This document shows positions 8,635 to 19,000 of a stretch of 43,999 nt of DNA, one piece after another. Position numbers and translations under genes: made by a program. Source of the stretch: a virus; the IMG/VR virus record IMGVR_UViG_3300005731_000007, positions 1 through 43,999 of that record. One strand, 5' to 3'. The notes beneath the pieces were generated by a model. That model was given only the letters and a program-made list of their open reading frames with translations. It was not told where the DNA came from and did no database searches. How positions within the stretch are numbered: the first letter of the stretch is position 1; each line of letters opens with the position of its first letter.

Positions 8635-8868
8635 ATGCCACGTGAAACACTGAGAGATAGAGTCTACCGTCAGAAACTGAAAGACAGTGGGTATAATGAA
8701 CAAACCCACCCACCTATGTTTGAAGGCGGTATGCATATTAGGAATGTAGGCTTCAAAGATAACAACCCATTCCCCGGCCCCGGTAAGACAACCGGAGGGA
8801 AGACAGTGACTAAGAAGAACACACGTAAAGCACCTAAACTTGCTAAACCTAAGAAGCGTAAGAAGTAA
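8635..8868 (+). CDS. Small basic protein, unknown
   Basis: A 77-residue protein between portal and scaffold. The middle is rich in Gly and Pro (NNPFPGPGKTTGGK) and the last 25 residues are strongly basic (KKNTRKAPKLAKPKKRKK), so it may bind DNA or the inner capsid surface. It starts one base after the portal stop, and its final base overlaps the next gene's ATG. A minor head component is possible. I do not recognise a family. Confidence 0.7.
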   Translation: MPRETLRDRVYRQKLKDSGYNEQTHPPMFEGGMHIRNVGFKDNNPFPGPGKTTGGKTVTKKNTRKAPKLAKPKKRKK

Positions 8869-9098
8869 TGAACGTCAATTGGCTAGCAGGACATAAGGAC
8901 AAAGAGAAGAGAAAGAAGCAGGTACTGACGTATAAACCTGTTCTTGACGACTTGATCTCAGTCATAGAGAAGTCAGTCAAGAAGAAAGATAATGTTAGGG
9001 ACTATGATAAGCCTAACTGGGAGCTACGTCAAATAGCAGTCAATGAGTACAACCAAGCTCTATCTGACTTAATTGAATTAATCAAACTAAAGGAATAA
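8868..9098 (+). CDS. Small helical protein, unknown
   Basis: A 76-residue charged protein predicted to be mostly alpha helical, with a Lys-rich start (HKDKEKRKKQ) and a helix at the end (ALSDLIELIKLKE). The ATG overlaps the last base of the previous stop codon, which indicates translational coupling. Its place before the scaffold suggests a head-assembly role, but no domain is recognised. Confidence 0.7.
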   Translation: MNVNWLAGHKDKEKRKKQVLTYKPVLDDLISVIEKSVKKKDNVRDYDKPNWELRQIAVNEYNQALSDLIELIKLKE

Positions 9099-9107
9099 AG
9101 ACTAACC

Positions 9108-9893
9108 ATGTCTATCTTTAATCAAGACTCTTCAGACCCCACCAAAGGTACTCAAGAGCAATCAGGCGACAACCCTCAAGGTCAACCTAACACCAAGGAT
9201 GATTATCTAATGAAGGTTGTGGAGATGAAAGGTCAGCACTGGACTGATCCTCAAGAAGTAGCTAAAGGGTACCTGAACGCTCAGGAGTATATCCAACAGC
9301 TAGAGGAGAAGACTAAGGCACTGGAAGAAGCAGCTACTAAGGCTGACTACGGACAGGAGATTTTGTCTCTGCTTCAAGAGAAGGCTAAACCACAACAGGC
9401 TGCGACTCTTGAATCCACCGACCCCAATGGCAGCGCACTTGAACAGACTCAGCCACAAGCAGGGAATGTTAGTGAAGAGGTTCTAGAAAGCCTTGTAGCA
9501 AAAGTACTGACTAACCGAGAAGCTGCTAGTACTGAAGCTCAGAACAGAGCGGACGTAGAAGCTAAGATGCAAGAGTCCTTCGGGACCGATGCAGGTGATC
9601 ACTTGAAAGCTAAGTCTAAAGAACTTGGTATCTCTCTTGATCGTCTTAGTGATCTAGCTGGTGAGTCTCCCTCAGCATTCATGGCCTTGATGGGTCAGAG
9701 TGCGCCTAAGGAAACTAACCAGACACTGCATGGTTCTCTCAATACATCAGCTGCTTTGCAACACCGAGAGGAACGAGACGTTAGGTATTACACTAACCTT
9801 ATGAAGAGTAATTCTAAGGAGTATACTAAAGCCTCAGTCCAGAAACAAATGCGAGAAGATAAAGCCCGTCTGGGTTCTCGCTTCTTCAACTAA
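9108..9893 (+). CDS. Capsid assembly scaffolding protein
   Basis: A 261-residue protein immediately before the major capsid gene. The composition is typical of internal scaffolds: acidic and Gln-rich, low in Cys and aromatic residues, with a coiled-coil segment near residues 60-90 (QQLEEKTKALEEAATK) and a helix-loop C-terminus carrying basic residues (QKQMREDKARLGSRFFN) that could contact the capsid protein. The start segment (MSIFNQDSSDPTKGTQEQSG) and length are similar to T7 gp9-type scaffolds. A start at 9108 follows ACTAACC with a weak ribosome site. Confidence 0.8.
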   Translation: MSIFNQDSSDPTKGTQEQSGDNPQGQPNTKDDYLMKVVEMKGQHWTDPQEVAKGYLNAQEYIQQLEEKTKALEEAATKADYGQEILSLLQEKAKPQQAATLESTDPNGSALEQTQPQAGNVSEEVLESLVAKVLTNREAASTEAQNRADVEAKMQESFGTDAGDHLKAKSKELGISLDRLSDLAGESPSAFMALMGQSAPKETNQTLHGSLNTSAALQHREERDVRYYTNLMKSNSKEYTKASVQKQMREDKARLGSRFFN

Positions 9894-9919
9894 CAAACTT
9901 TACTTAGGAGTACCATACA

Positions 9920-10864
9920 ATGGCTACTGAAACCGTCGCCAATAACCAGTTGCTCATTGATGATGACATCTATTCTGCAATGCTCAAGGAAGCACTTCAG
10001 GATGAGCTCATCGCAATGCAGTGGGTAGACTGGCTGAATGACTTTAACCAAGGCGCTCACACTTATCGTATCCCATCGATTGGTGAAGCAGTCACTGATG
10101 ATTATGTCGAAGGAGAGGCGATTAAGTTCCGTCCGTTCGACAAAGGTGAGTTCACCATGGTCATCGACAAGCACAAGACTTCGGGTCACTCGATCTCTGA
10201 CATTGCTATGGAAGATGTTGACTATGCTTCGCAGCTGGTCGCTAAGATTCCATCGTCTGAGCTTCGTGCTATCATGAAGGCTGTTGAGACTGACATCTTC
10301 AAGTTGCAGGACAAACAGACTGCTGCTGATACCAACACTATTAACGGTGAGAAACACCGCTTCGTAGGTACTGGTACATCTAACCAGATCGGTATTGAAG
10401 ACTTTATGCGGGCTAACCTCTCGCTCAATAAAGCTAACGTCTCAGCTCGTAACCGTATCGCTGTGGTTGACCCCTCGGTTGAGTATACTCTCTCGACCCT
10501 GACCAACCTGACATCAGTATCTAACAACCCAATGTGGGAAGGTGTAGTTGCTGAGGGTATGACTTCGGGTATGCGCTTCACTAAGAACGTATACGGCTGG
10601 GACATCTATGTCTCTAACTATCTAGATGAGATTGAATCTGAAACTCTGGAGACTGTCGATTGTGCAGGCTTCAAAGCTAACATGTTCTTCTCAGCTGATG
10701 GTGAAGAGAACCCCTTCAAGGGTGCTTGGGCTCGTATGCCTCGCTTCAAATCTTGGCGGGATGAAGACCGTGAAGAAACTAAGTACGCTACTTCCAGCCG
10801 TTATGGTTTGGACCTGTACCGTCCTGAGTCTCTCATTGTCATTCCTACCAACACTTCGGTATAA
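9920..10864 (+). CDS. Major capsid protein
   Basis: A 314-residue shell protein, presumably HK97-fold. Support comes from its place after the scaffold, its size, a ribosome site (TTAGGAGTACCATACA before ATG 9920) and a change in codon use: TCG, CTC, CGC and TTC become more frequent than in neighbours, as expected for the most highly expressed phage gene. Residues about 58-80 (DYVEGEAIKFRPFDKGEFTM) could be the E-loop. The residues following SGHSISDIAMEDVDYA would be the spine helix. Strict T7 gp10 similarity is not obvious. Confidence 0.88.
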   Translation: MATETVANNQLLIDDDIYSAMLKEALQDELIAMQWVDWLNDFNQGAHTYRIPSIGEAVTDDYVEGEAIKFRPFDKGEFTMVIDKHKTSGHSISDIAMEDVDYASQLVAKIPSSELRAIMKAVETDIFKLQDKQTAADTNTINGEKHRFVGTGTSNQIGIEDFMRANLSLNKANVSARNRIAVVDPSVEYTLSTLTNLTSVSNNPMWEGVVAEGMTSGMRFTKNVYGWDIYVSNYLDEIESETLETVDCAGFKANMFFSADGEENPFKGAWARMPRFKSWRDEDREETKYATSSRYGLDLYRPESLIVIPTNTSV

Positions 10865-10876
10865 GGAGAATTAACA

Positions 10877-11359
10877 ATGGCTAATGAAGTAAATGCTGAT
10901 GGCCTGTTGATCCAGTATGGTCCACAGGAAGTACGTAACGTAGGTATCGTTGATGCCAATGCTAAGCGTCTCGTAGCTACCATCGACTTGACTGACCCTC
11001 TTGGGTTTACTGCTGACCTCGACAACGATGGTACTGCTGATGGATACGCTGAGGATGCTTTCATCCCAGCTGGTTCTTTCATCACTAACTCGTACCTGAT
11101 TGTCGATGAAGCTGCTGCTGGTGGTACATCTATCACCATCGGTTTGTATGAGGTTGATGGTACAGTTATCGATGCTGATGGTATTGATGCTGCTGTGCTC
11201 ACTGCTGCTATGGCTGCTAACAAGGCTGTCGTCAATGACGGTGCTCTGGTTGGTGGTACTGATACTGTAGGGGCTGCTGATGCATACCTCTTCGTAGCAG
11301 CTTCGGGTACCTTTACAGCTGGTAAAGCTAAGCTGGTTGTAGAGTACATCACTGTATAA
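10877..11359 (+). CDS. Capsid decoration / stabilisation protein (putative)
   Basis: A 160-residue beta-rich, Ala-, Gly- and Asp-rich protein directly after the capsid gene, with AAGGAGAATTAACA before its ATG. It has the same host-like codon preference as the capsid gene, which suggests high copy number. Cement proteins that sit on the shell commonly occupy this position. No Cys and very few charged Lys residues are present. It could also be a head-tail joining component. Confidence 0.6.
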   Translation: MANEVNADGLLIQYGPQEVRNVGIVDANAKRLVATIDLTDPLGFTADLDNDGTADGYAEDAFIPAGSFITNSYLIVDEAAAGGTSITIGLYEVDGTVIDADGIDAAVLTAAMAANKAVVNDGALVGGTDTVGAADAYLFVAASGTFTAGKAKLVVEYITV

Positions 11360-11369
11360 CTAAACTACT

Positions 11370-11395
11370 AGGGGAGGGCTTAAGTGTCCTCCTCT
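11370..11395 (+). terminator. Hairpin after the capsid genes, partial terminator candidate
   Basis: AGGGGAGG (11370-11377) pairs with CCTCCTCT (11388-11395), 8 bp with one G-T pair and a 10-base loop. It lies between the highly expressed capsid pair and the fibre gene. No T-run follows, so it is more likely an RNA-stabilising or weakly attenuating structure than a full terminator. Confidence 0.4.
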
Positions 11396-11418
11396 AACCT
11401 ACTGTACATGGAGCTACT

Positions 11419-12120
11419 ATGCCTGATATCTTACACTCTAATCTAACTAACTCAGAAATCCATGAGCCTAAGGGTGTAGCCAGTGCAGCCAATGGTACAG
11501 TCTACGTAGCTGATGGTGCTGGTTCAGGAGCTTGGGCTTTAGCTGAACCTAAAGGAATTGACACAGCTGCCACTGATAAAGTCTATGTCTCAAATGGATC
11601 AGGTGGTGGAGTATGGAAGACTCTCGTCAATAAAGGGTGGGAGAACATTGACCACGGTGGTGTCTCACAGTCCCTCACAAGCGGTGTAAGGACACTTGTC
11701 TTGAATGATGGGGCAGGCCCAGCAACTATCACTACCTACCAGCTACCGGACTCTACAGGCTCTGTATGGGACGCTTCTACTAACTCCTTCGATTGGTCTG
11801 CTGCTGACCTCAAGGTAGGGGACACGGTAGATATTAGATTTGATATTGATTACACTGTCAACTCAGCTAACGATGGGTTCCTATTTGAGATTGATCTAGG
11901 GATAGGAAGTGCTACTAACATTACACTCCCTATTGATAACTTCAATATTGATGTAGCAGGGACACAAAAGAGAGTCCCATTTAAATCTTTCTTTATCGGC
12001 AATGAAGACATTCTAAACAACCCAGCTCAACTCTATGTGACTGCTGATTCAGCTAGTGACTCTATCTCTGTCAATGGCTGGTATGTAAGAGTTAACCCAC
12101 TTAACCCGAGGTTCTCATAA
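11419..12120 (+). CDS. Head or tail fibre-like protein with internal repeat
   Basis: A 233-residue protein. Two related repeats near the N-terminus (EPKGVASAANGTVYVADGAG and EPKGIDTAATDKVYVSNGSG, about residues 14-65) are of the kind found in phage fibre shafts. The rest (from GWENIDHGGVSQ) is predicted beta, like a jelly-roll head domain. The gene follows the capsid block, so a capsid-attached fibre is possible. Its stop overlaps the start of the tail tube A gene (TAATG). Confidence 0.5.
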   Translation: MPDILHSNLTNSEIHEPKGVASAANGTVYVADGAGSGAWALAEPKGIDTAATDKVYVSNGSGGGVWKTLVNKGWENIDHGGVSQSLTSGVRTLVLNDGAGPATITTYQLPDSTGSVWDASTNSFDWSAADLKVGDTVDIRFDIDYTVNSANDGFLFEIDLGIGSATNITLPIDNFNIDVAGTQKRVPFKSFFIGNEDILNNPAQLYVTADSASDSISVNGWYVRVNPLNPRFS

Positions 12121-12845
12121 TGAAGAAGACACTCCTTGAGATTGTTAAGTCAATCCTATCTGACATGGACTCAGAGGATGTGTCTAGTCTCTCTGATACT
12201 ATTGAAGCTCAACAGGTAGCATCTATTGTAGAGGATACATTCTATAATGTCATAGCCTCTCGTATGATCCCTGAACATCAAGAACTAATTAAACTAACAC
12301 CAGCTTCAGACTCTGCCCACCCTACTCACTTCCATTACCCAACTAATGTTAAAGAGATTACTAAGGTATGGTATGAAGATGAGGATGGAGCTTATCGTAA
12401 GGTTGACTGGTGTGATCCTATGACGTTCCTTGAGCGCACAGACTCTACCTCTGACAACTATGATACTGTACTAGATCAGAATGGAGGTACTAAGCTACGT
12501 ATCTCTAACGATGAGACACCTACTTACTATACATCATTCGATGACTATTGGATAGTCTTCAACTCCTATGACTCGGATGAAGACACTACTCTTCAAGCTA
12601 GTAAGGTGAGAGCCTACGGAACTAAGTACCCAGTCTTCGAACAGTCAGACTCTTATATCCCTGACCTAGACGCTACTATGTTCCCTTACCTAATTGCTGA
12701 AGCTAAGTCAACTGCTATGTCTCTCCTTAAGGGAGGGTCAGACCCTAAGATTGAACAGGCTGCACGTAGACAGAAGTCTTATGTACAGAATGATATGTTC
12801 AGAACTAAAAGAAACCCTTCACGGAGAAACTATGGACGTAAGTGA
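12120..12845 (+). CDS. Tail tubular protein A (gp11-like adaptor)
   Basis: A 241-residue adaptor that would form the first ring below the portal. The pattern DTIEAQQVASIVEDTFYNVI at about residues 26-45 is the characteristic start of T7 gp11-like proteins in many podoviruses. The C-terminal helix with AARRQKSYVQ and a basic end (RTKRNPSRRNYGRK) also fits. It is longer than T7 gp11 (196 residues). Its ATG overlaps the previous stop, and its own end overlaps the next gene by 14 bases. Confidence 0.82.
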   Translation: MKKTLLEIVKSILSDMDSEDVSSLSDTIEAQQVASIVEDTFYNVIASRMIPEHQELIKLTPASDSAHPTHFHYPTNVKEITKVWYEDEDGAYRKVDWCDPMTFLERTDSTSDNYDTVLDQNGGTKLRISNDETPTYYTSFDDYWIVFNSYDSDEDTTLQASKVRAYGTKYPVFEQSDSYIPDLDATMFPYLIAEAKSTAMSLLKGGSDPKIEQAARRQKSYVQNDMFRTKRNPSRRNYGRK

Positions 12846-13167
12846 AACCCTTGATGAGATGGGAGTACCTATGTTTGTAGTGAAGACTCCCAAGTTTGCA
12901 TCAGCCTTTGAGGTCCGTAAGAAGTTTGGGAGAGGTCACTACTACGAGATTAAGAGAACTAAGGGTGATACCCCTAAGGCTCTAGCAGGTCTCTATACAA
13001 ACCATGAGAGAGCTCTATCGGCTCTTAGTCTCTACATTATCAAGTCTAAAGATTCTCAGGCTGTACAGAGAAACAAGAAGACAACACGAAGAGAGAAGTT
13101 TAAACAAGATGCCTCAACAAATGGACCAGACAATAAGGAACACGTTCAGCAAGGGACTCCTGACTGA
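12832..13167 (+). CDS. Unknown protein between the tail tube genes
   Basis: A 111-residue protein in a different frame from both neighbours. I chose the ATG at 12832 because GGAG lies 5 bases upstream. It begins MDVSETLDEMGVPMFVVKTP and ends in a basic and polar segment. It overlaps the tail tube A gene by 14 bases and the tail tube B gene by 59 bases. Small genes of this type often sit between the tail tube genes in such phages. No domain is recognised. Confidence 0.65.
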   Translation: MDVSETLDEMGVPMFVVKTPKFASAFEVRKKFGRGHYYEIKRTKGDTPKALAGLYTNHERALSALSLYIIKSKDSQAVQRNKKTTRREKFKQDASTNGPDNKEHVQQGTPD

Positions 13168-15274
13168 GTTCTCTGAACTTAACTTTCCTACTGAAGCCTC
13201 AGTTGATGAGCTTAACTGTACTCTCTTCAAGGCTGGCAACAGGACTAAGAGACTAGGCTTAGAGTATGAGGCTAGCTATGAGTTGTCTACTAATGTCTAT
13301 GATGAAGGAGTTCTCTCAGGCTCCTACTCATGGGACAACGTAGGTGAGGATTCAGATGTACAGTTTGCTGTAGTCCAGATCGGTTCCCTCCTTAGGTTCT
13401 ATGAGAAAGGTGAGGGAGCTCTATCTGGCTCAGCTGTACCTGTATCAGACTCTGACTCATCAGACTACATTCTTAACATGAACACCTTCAATAAAGTAGG
13501 TGGTGAAGGAGCTCAGAGTTCTCATGTTGATGTCACATCCATTAATGGTAGACTAGTCGTAGCCTCCCCTCAGATTGAGACATTCTATATTGAGAGAGAT
13601 GAGGCTGATGGTTCTTTCTCTACGCATCTTATTGACTTCAAGATCAGAGACTTCACTTACCTGTCAGATAGAGTAGACCTAACTTCTGAAGGTACCTCAC
13701 CTCCTACTGCTAATAGAGCGTACGACACTGCTAACTGTGGCTGGGTAGGGGATAACGGTGAAGCTGCCTTGGCCTCTTATGAAGCTAGTAACTCAGCTTA
13801 CCCTCCCTTGTCCCACCCTTGGTATTCAGGTAAAGCTTCTAATAGTTTGTTCTCTATCGTCCAGTGGGAGCAGGTCTACTCTGGGAATACTCTCATTGTC
13901 AATGGCCACTTTATTCTTGACTTGTTTACCCAGAATAGATCAGCTGCCTCAGGGTTCTCAGTAGATTCTACCCCTATCACGAGTAGGTTCTCATCTGTTA
14001 CCTCCTTTGCTGGTAGAGTATTCTTTGCTGGTGCTGATGAGAAGGTATACTTCTCTCGTATCCTTGAGGACTTCAGTGACATTGGCAACCTATATCAGAT
14101 CAATGATCCTACCTCTGAGGAGACATCAGACCTCCTAGACACTGATGGTGGCTACATTACAATCCCTGATGCTAATGGTATTAAGAAGCTATGTACCTTT
14201 GGTGCCTCTCTCCTAGTCTTTGCTGACAATGGAGTATGGAGAATCACAGGTGTTGATAATGTCTTTAGAGCTACAGAGTACTCAGTATATCGTATCACTG
14301 ATAATGGCCTCTCAGCTCGTAAGAGTTTTGTCCAAGGGCAGAATGGAGTTCCTTTCTGGTGGGGTTATACGGGTATCCATACTCTTTCAGTCACTGATGA
14401 TGGAGGATTGATTGAACAGAACCTTACCCAAGATACTGTCCAGACATTCTGGAATGAAATCTCAGGGGATAGTAGAGCCTCAGTATTCTCAGAGTACGAT
14501 GGACTAAACGATGTAGTCCTTTGGTTCTACCCTGACGATGACGAGACTGTAGAGGGTAAGGTCAATAACATCCTTCTACTAGATACTAGACTAGGGGCCT
14601 TCTACCCTTGGAGAGTCTCGGACTTAGATACTGATACTCCTTACATCATGGGGTCTAGCTTCTACAACGGTAAGGGTTCAAGCTCTGTTACTTATAATGT
14701 TGTAGACTCTAACGATAATAACGTAGTAGACTCCTCAGGTAATAATGTCACAGTCGACAGAACCAGTGGTATCATCAGGTCTTCAGCATTACAACTTCTA
14801 GTAAGGGACCCCTCAGGCTCTATTACATTTGCTGAGTTCACTAGCACTGATATGCTAGACTGGAATGAGGTTAACTATGAGGCTTACGCTGAGTCAGCAT
14901 ACAACTTCATGGGTGATCTAGGACGTAGGAAGAACTCTCCTTACATCACAGTATTCCTTAAGACTACTCAGACAGGTTGGGTATCTAACCCTGATGGGTC
15001 TTATACAGCTGTCAGACCTTCTAGTTGTAGGGTATCAACCTATTGGGACTTCAGGAAAACTATATCTTCTGTAAGACAAGAAGCTTATAGAGAGAAGTTT
15101 ACTGTTGACAATACTCTCGTTTCAGAGTATGATTATCCTTATACCGTTGTTGCTACTAGACTTAAGACTAGAGGCAGAGGTCGTGTAATGAGGGTTAGGT
15201 TCGAAGGTAAAGAAGGTTATGACTTCAACCTACTCGGATGGGAAACTTTGAATGGAAGAAACACCAGCTATTAA
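13109..15274 (+). CDS. Tail tubular protein B (gp12-like nozzle)
   Basis: A 721-residue tail nozzle protein from the ATG at 13109. The open frame extends further upstream, but MPQQMDQTIRNTFSKGLL followed by TEFSELNFP is the typical beginning of T7 gp12-like proteins, so the earlier start is rejected. The body has beta-propeller-like repeats, for example VDVTSINGRLVVASP and TSFAGRVFFAGADEKVYFSR, the second being a hallmark of the family. It forms the lower tail ring to which fibres attach. A strong ribosome site is missing, so coupling to the overlapping gene is likely. Confidence 0.85.
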   Translation: MPQQMDQTIRNTFSKGLLTEFSELNFPTEASVDELNCTLFKAGNRTKRLGLEYEASYELSTNVYDEGVLSGSYSWDNVGEDSDVQFAVVQIGSLLRFYEKGEGALSGSAVPVSDSDSSDYILNMNTFNKVGGEGAQSSHVDVTSINGRLVVASPQIETFYIERDEADGSFSTHLIDFKIRDFTYLSDRVDLTSEGTSPPTANRAYDTANCGWVGDNGEAALASYEASNSAYPPLSHPWYSGKASNSLFSIVQWEQVYSGNTLIVNGHFILDLFTQNRSAASGFSVDSTPITSRFSSVTSFAGRVFFAGADEKVYFSRILEDFSDIGNLYQINDPTSEETSDLLDTDGGYITIPDANGIKKLCTFGASLLVFADNGVWRITGVDNVFRATEYSVYRITDNGLSARKSFVQGQNGVPFWWGYTGIHTLSVTDDGGLIEQNLTQDTVQTFWNEISGDSRASVFSEYDGLNDVVLWFYPDDDETVEGKVNNILLLDTRLGAFYPWRVSDLDTDTPYIMGSSFYNGKGSSSVTYNVVDSNDNNVVDSSGNNVTVDRTSGIIRSSALQLLVRDPSGSITFAEFTSTDMLDWNEVNYEAYAESAYNFMGDLGRRKNSPYITVFLKTTQTGWVSNPDGSYTAVRPSSCRVSTYWDFRKTISSVRQEAYREKFTVDNTLVSEYDYPYTVVATRLKTRGRGRVMRVRFEGKEGYDFNLLGWETLNGRNTSY

Positions 15275-15572
15275 GAGTAAGAGAATTAGATTAGTAGAGA
15301 CTACTACTTACGGTATAGACCTAGAGTATAATGATGACTTTGCTATCTTACATATTCCTTATGTCAATAAGTTCAATAGAACAGTCCTAGCTGATATGGT
15401 CCTTAAACTTGAAGACTTAGGTGACTTCATAAACTGTATGGGATACCCGAGGATTCACTTAGGTATTCCTACTACAGACATCACAACACAGAAGCTAGCC
15501 CTAAGGCTAAACTTTGAACTCAAGGGTGAGAGCCAAGGCTTTAGCATCTACGAGTTATGGGTAGGAGATTAA
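15252..15572 (+). CDS. Small protein with GNAT-like C-terminus
   Basis: A 106-residue protein, start inside the end of the tail tube B gene (23-base overlap). The C-terminal half (GIPTTDITTQKLALRLNFEL) resembles the last helix-strand unit of GNAT acetyltransferases, but the acetyl-CoA loop (Q/R-x-x-G-x-G/A) is not visible, so catalysis is doubtful. Similar small GNAT-fold proteins are encoded between tail tube B and internal core genes in some podoviruses, where they may be minor virion or assembly proteins. Confidence 0.45.
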   Translation: MEETPAIKSKRIRLVETTTYGIDLEYNDDFAILHIPYVNKFNRTVLADMVLKLEDLGDFINCMGYPRIHLGIPTTDITTQKLALRLNFELKGESQGFSIYELWVGD

Positions 15573-15575
15573 AGT

Positions 15576-16031
15576 ATGCCACAGATTGCACTAGTAGCAG
15601 GAGCTGTAGCCTCAGTAGTAGGAACAGTAGCCTCTTACTCACAACAACGTAAAGCCTCTCGTCTGTCTCAACAACAGCAGGCTGTAGCTACACGCCGCAG
15701 TCAACGTCAGGCTATCAGAGCTTCTCAAATCAGACGTGCTCAGTCAGTAGCCTCAGCTCAAGCTGGAGGTTCTCTTGAGAGTTCAGGAGCTAAGGGAGGT
15801 ATCGGTGCTCTCAGTTCTCAACTAGGTGAACAACTAGGTTTCTCCACTCAAATGTCAGGACTCTCCCAAGAGATCGGTAGTGCCCAGAGTAGTGCTAGAT
15901 TGTTCGGTGATGTAGCTGGCCTAGGTCAACTAGGTGTACGCTATGGTGTAAGCAAAGGGGCTACCCTAGGTGGTTTCTGGGATTCCATCCAACCTAATAA
16001 GGCTCCTCTCTCTGGAGGTGGTGGCAAGTAA
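15576..16031 (+). CDS. Internal virion protein, gp14-like
   Basis: A 151-residue protein with an N-terminal hydrophobic helix (IALVAGAVASVVGTVASY) followed by a long Gln-, Ala- and Arg-rich helix (SQQRKASRLSQQQQAVATRR). This is the layout of T7 gp14, the inner core protein that forms the outer-membrane pore during DNA ejection. The order gp12-like, gp14-like, then two very large core proteins matches the T7 arrangement. Its stop overlaps the next ATG (TAATGG). Confidence 0.7.
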   Translation: MPQIALVAGAVASVVGTVASYSQQRKASRLSQQQQAVATRRSQRQAIRASQIRRAQSVASAQAGGSLESSGAKGGIGALSSQLGEQLGFSTQMSGLSQEIGSAQSSARLFGDVAGLGQLGVRYGVSKGATLGGFWDSIQPNKAPLSGGGGK

Positions 16032-19000
16032 TGGCAGACTTTATTGACTCCGTAGTTCCTGAAGAACCATTCCTTGAGATTGGTGTAGCTCCTAAGGAGA
16101 CTACTAAGACTGATATTGACATTAAGAAAGATTGGTTAGCCTTGACACTAGAGCTTACTAGTGATGAGGTAGCTGCTGGTATGGAGTCAGGACAAGAAGC
16201 CCTATTCACTAACCAAGCGAAGTCTAAAGCTAATGGAGTTAACACATCTAAGGCTGAGGAGAAGGTCTCTAAGGTTCTCTCTGAACAGCCTGAGGATGCT
16301 GAGGATCAACTCCTAGAGGCTGGTAGACAACTACAATACACTGACTATGTCTCCCCTGACTTCGCTGCTGCCTTGAATGAGCATGATACATTCAATGAGA
16401 CACAGAAGAAGATGTTTGACAAGCGTATGGCTGCTGAGCGTATTGTCTCTCGTAAGCGTGGTGAGAGTACTGAAGGCTTCGTAGCAGGCGTAGGTTACTT
16501 CCTAGATACAGCTGTGTCATCTATCGTACACAATGTTATTGGTGGTGGAGCTAGTCTTATCGGTATGGGTGAGGAGACCTTTGAAGGTGGTGCTCAACTA
16601 CAGGACCTAGCTCAAGAAGCTGCTATGCTCTATGTCTCTGACATCCCAGCTGATGAGTTCGAACAGAGGTTTGAAGCTATCCTTGATAGGGTACAGGATG
16701 CGGGTGGCTTTACTGAGGACAATCCATTCTACCTAGAAGGCTTCCTAGCTATGGTAGATGAAGGTGGTGTAGGTCTTAACACTGACTTCGAACTACTCTT
16801 TCAAGCACTAGACATAGTATCCTTGGGTACATCCTCAGCCGCTAAGATGGCTGTTAAGGCAGGTGCCCGTAGCGGCTCTGTCCCTAGAGCTGTGTCTAAG
16901 TTCAAGAGTTCAGATGAAGCTGCCAAGATTGTAGTACGTGAAGGAGACAAGAGAGTAGACTCTTCAGCTGTCTCTGAAGGCACAAGTACAGCTATGATTA
17001 GACCAGCTACTGAAACTCCTGACTACCATGCAGCCCCTGAGATGCTGGCTATGAGGGACCTAGAAGCTAACAACGCTATCTTCACAGCCTTTAAGCAGTA
17101 TGACTTTGGTCCTTTCGTAGACCCAGCTATCATTGCTGAGAAGAAGGCAGGATGGCTAGAGGAGACTCGTGAGCTTAACAAGAAGTACAAGCGTAGAGAA
17201 CTAGACTATAACATTAGAACTGATTCCTTCGGTAATATCTTTGGTCAAGCATTCCTTGGTAAGAGAGATGGTAAAGCCTTTAAGACTCTTAAGGGTGCTG
17301 AGAACTTTGCCAATGACATAGGTGGTGATGTAGTTAAGCAGCTCCATGAGGGGAAGGAACAATGGATTGTCACTAAGGAGTGGGCTATTCCTACTGAGGG
17401 ACTAGCTGATGCTACTGATGTACAAGAATTAGCTACAGGATTCTTCTCTAGTATCTTGTCTACCACAGCTAAGACTACCCCTGAACTAGATGCTATCCTT
17501 AAACAAGGTGAGGCTAAGACATCTCTAGTCCTTAATGATCTAGGTAAACAGTATAAGAAGGTAAGCCGAGGAGTTAAGTGGAGTGAACGTAAGAATGTTG
17601 ATGCTATCATGGAAGACCTCCGTGATGACCCTCTTGTCAACTCTCGTATCGAACCTTATACTACTGAGGAGTTCAGAGATACTTATACTGCTAAGCATGG
17701 TGTAGAACCACGTAAGGAAGTACTAGACTTCTACGACACCCTTGTTGAGATCAATGATGTAGACTACTATATCAACGCTGATAGACTTCTTAAAGAGGCT
17801 GTCAACAATAAGGAAGAGATGGTAAAGGTTAATGGTGTCTTCCGTAGGAGTAGAGTAGTCAAAGACCTAGAGCCTGACGAGAAGGTATGGGATAACCACA
17901 CTAAGAAACTAGTAGACTTCAGTGACCTTGATCCTGAGGTTGCAGTCGTACGTGAAATAGATGGTATGCTAGACCTCGAAGGTATTGGCTTGGTACGATA
18001 CACTGTAGACCAAGCAGCTATCACACGTAGGTTGTACCACTCTGATGTGTTACCTTATAACATAGGTGGACATCGTAAGTACTCGACCCAACAGAAGTTC
18101 TTCCTCAAACAAGAATCAGATATTAAACTTGCAGGTGGTAAGACTACTAAGGGTACACCTAAGACATTCATGGGTGTACGTTTTGAACAGGAAGCTAAGA
18201 TTACAGCTGACCAATGGAATACTATCTCAGCTGCTATTAAAGCTGATCTCCCAGTCGACCAAGTTAATAAAGTAATCCTTGACAACAATGCTTGGAATAG
18301 AAGTATTGAAGATGTAGCTGACCTAGAGAACTTCGCAGCTGAACACAACCTTGATATCCTCAAAGAGGTTCAGTGGGTTCCTGACGGTGAGGGTCTAGAG
18401 GGAGGCTTCGCAGGTAAGGGTACAGTAGGTGATGGGTTTAGGAACTCCCTTAACTCAGCTAAGAGACGTGGAGACAAACCTCTTATTGGGTTTGGTGGAG
18501 AGGGTCTAGATACTCTTAACCCTACTAAGGCTATTGAGAGAGGCTTTGCTCAGACTGTAGCTCGTAGAGGGGAGATGAACTATCTCTTCAATGCAATCAC
18601 AGGATGGACTAAAGCAGCTCAAGACTCAGGGGCTATCACTAAGGTAGACGCTAATGCTGTCTCCCCTAAGGCTCTGTTCGACTCCGTACAGTTGTCTAAG
18701 AGTTCAGTAGGGGTAGCCTTAGAGACTGAGAGACAGACTATTAGACAGAGATTGTCTAGTACCACATCGCTAGTCACAGCTGAGCGTAATCTTATGTCTT
18801 CTATTGCTAGCTTTGTCTACGGTAAAGGTGGTGTTAAACTTGCTAAGACACTAGACTGGGCTTCCACTAAGGACCCAGCTGGTTTCCTACGTGCTATGGC
18901 CTTCCATACTAAGCTAGGTATGTTTAACATTGACCAAGTTTATGTACAGGCTAACCAAATCATTAACATCATGGGTGTGACATCAGCTACCATTGGTCCA

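Noticed and set aside
9890-10605. Antisense frames (155 and 127 codons) across the capsid gene
   Set aside because: They mirror the codon bias of the capsid gene and have no independent ribosome site or recognisable domain.
10801-11352. Antisense 183-codon frame across the decoration gene
   Set aside because: An Ala/Ser/Val-rich mirror of the GCT-rich plus-strand gene; it has no sensible start.
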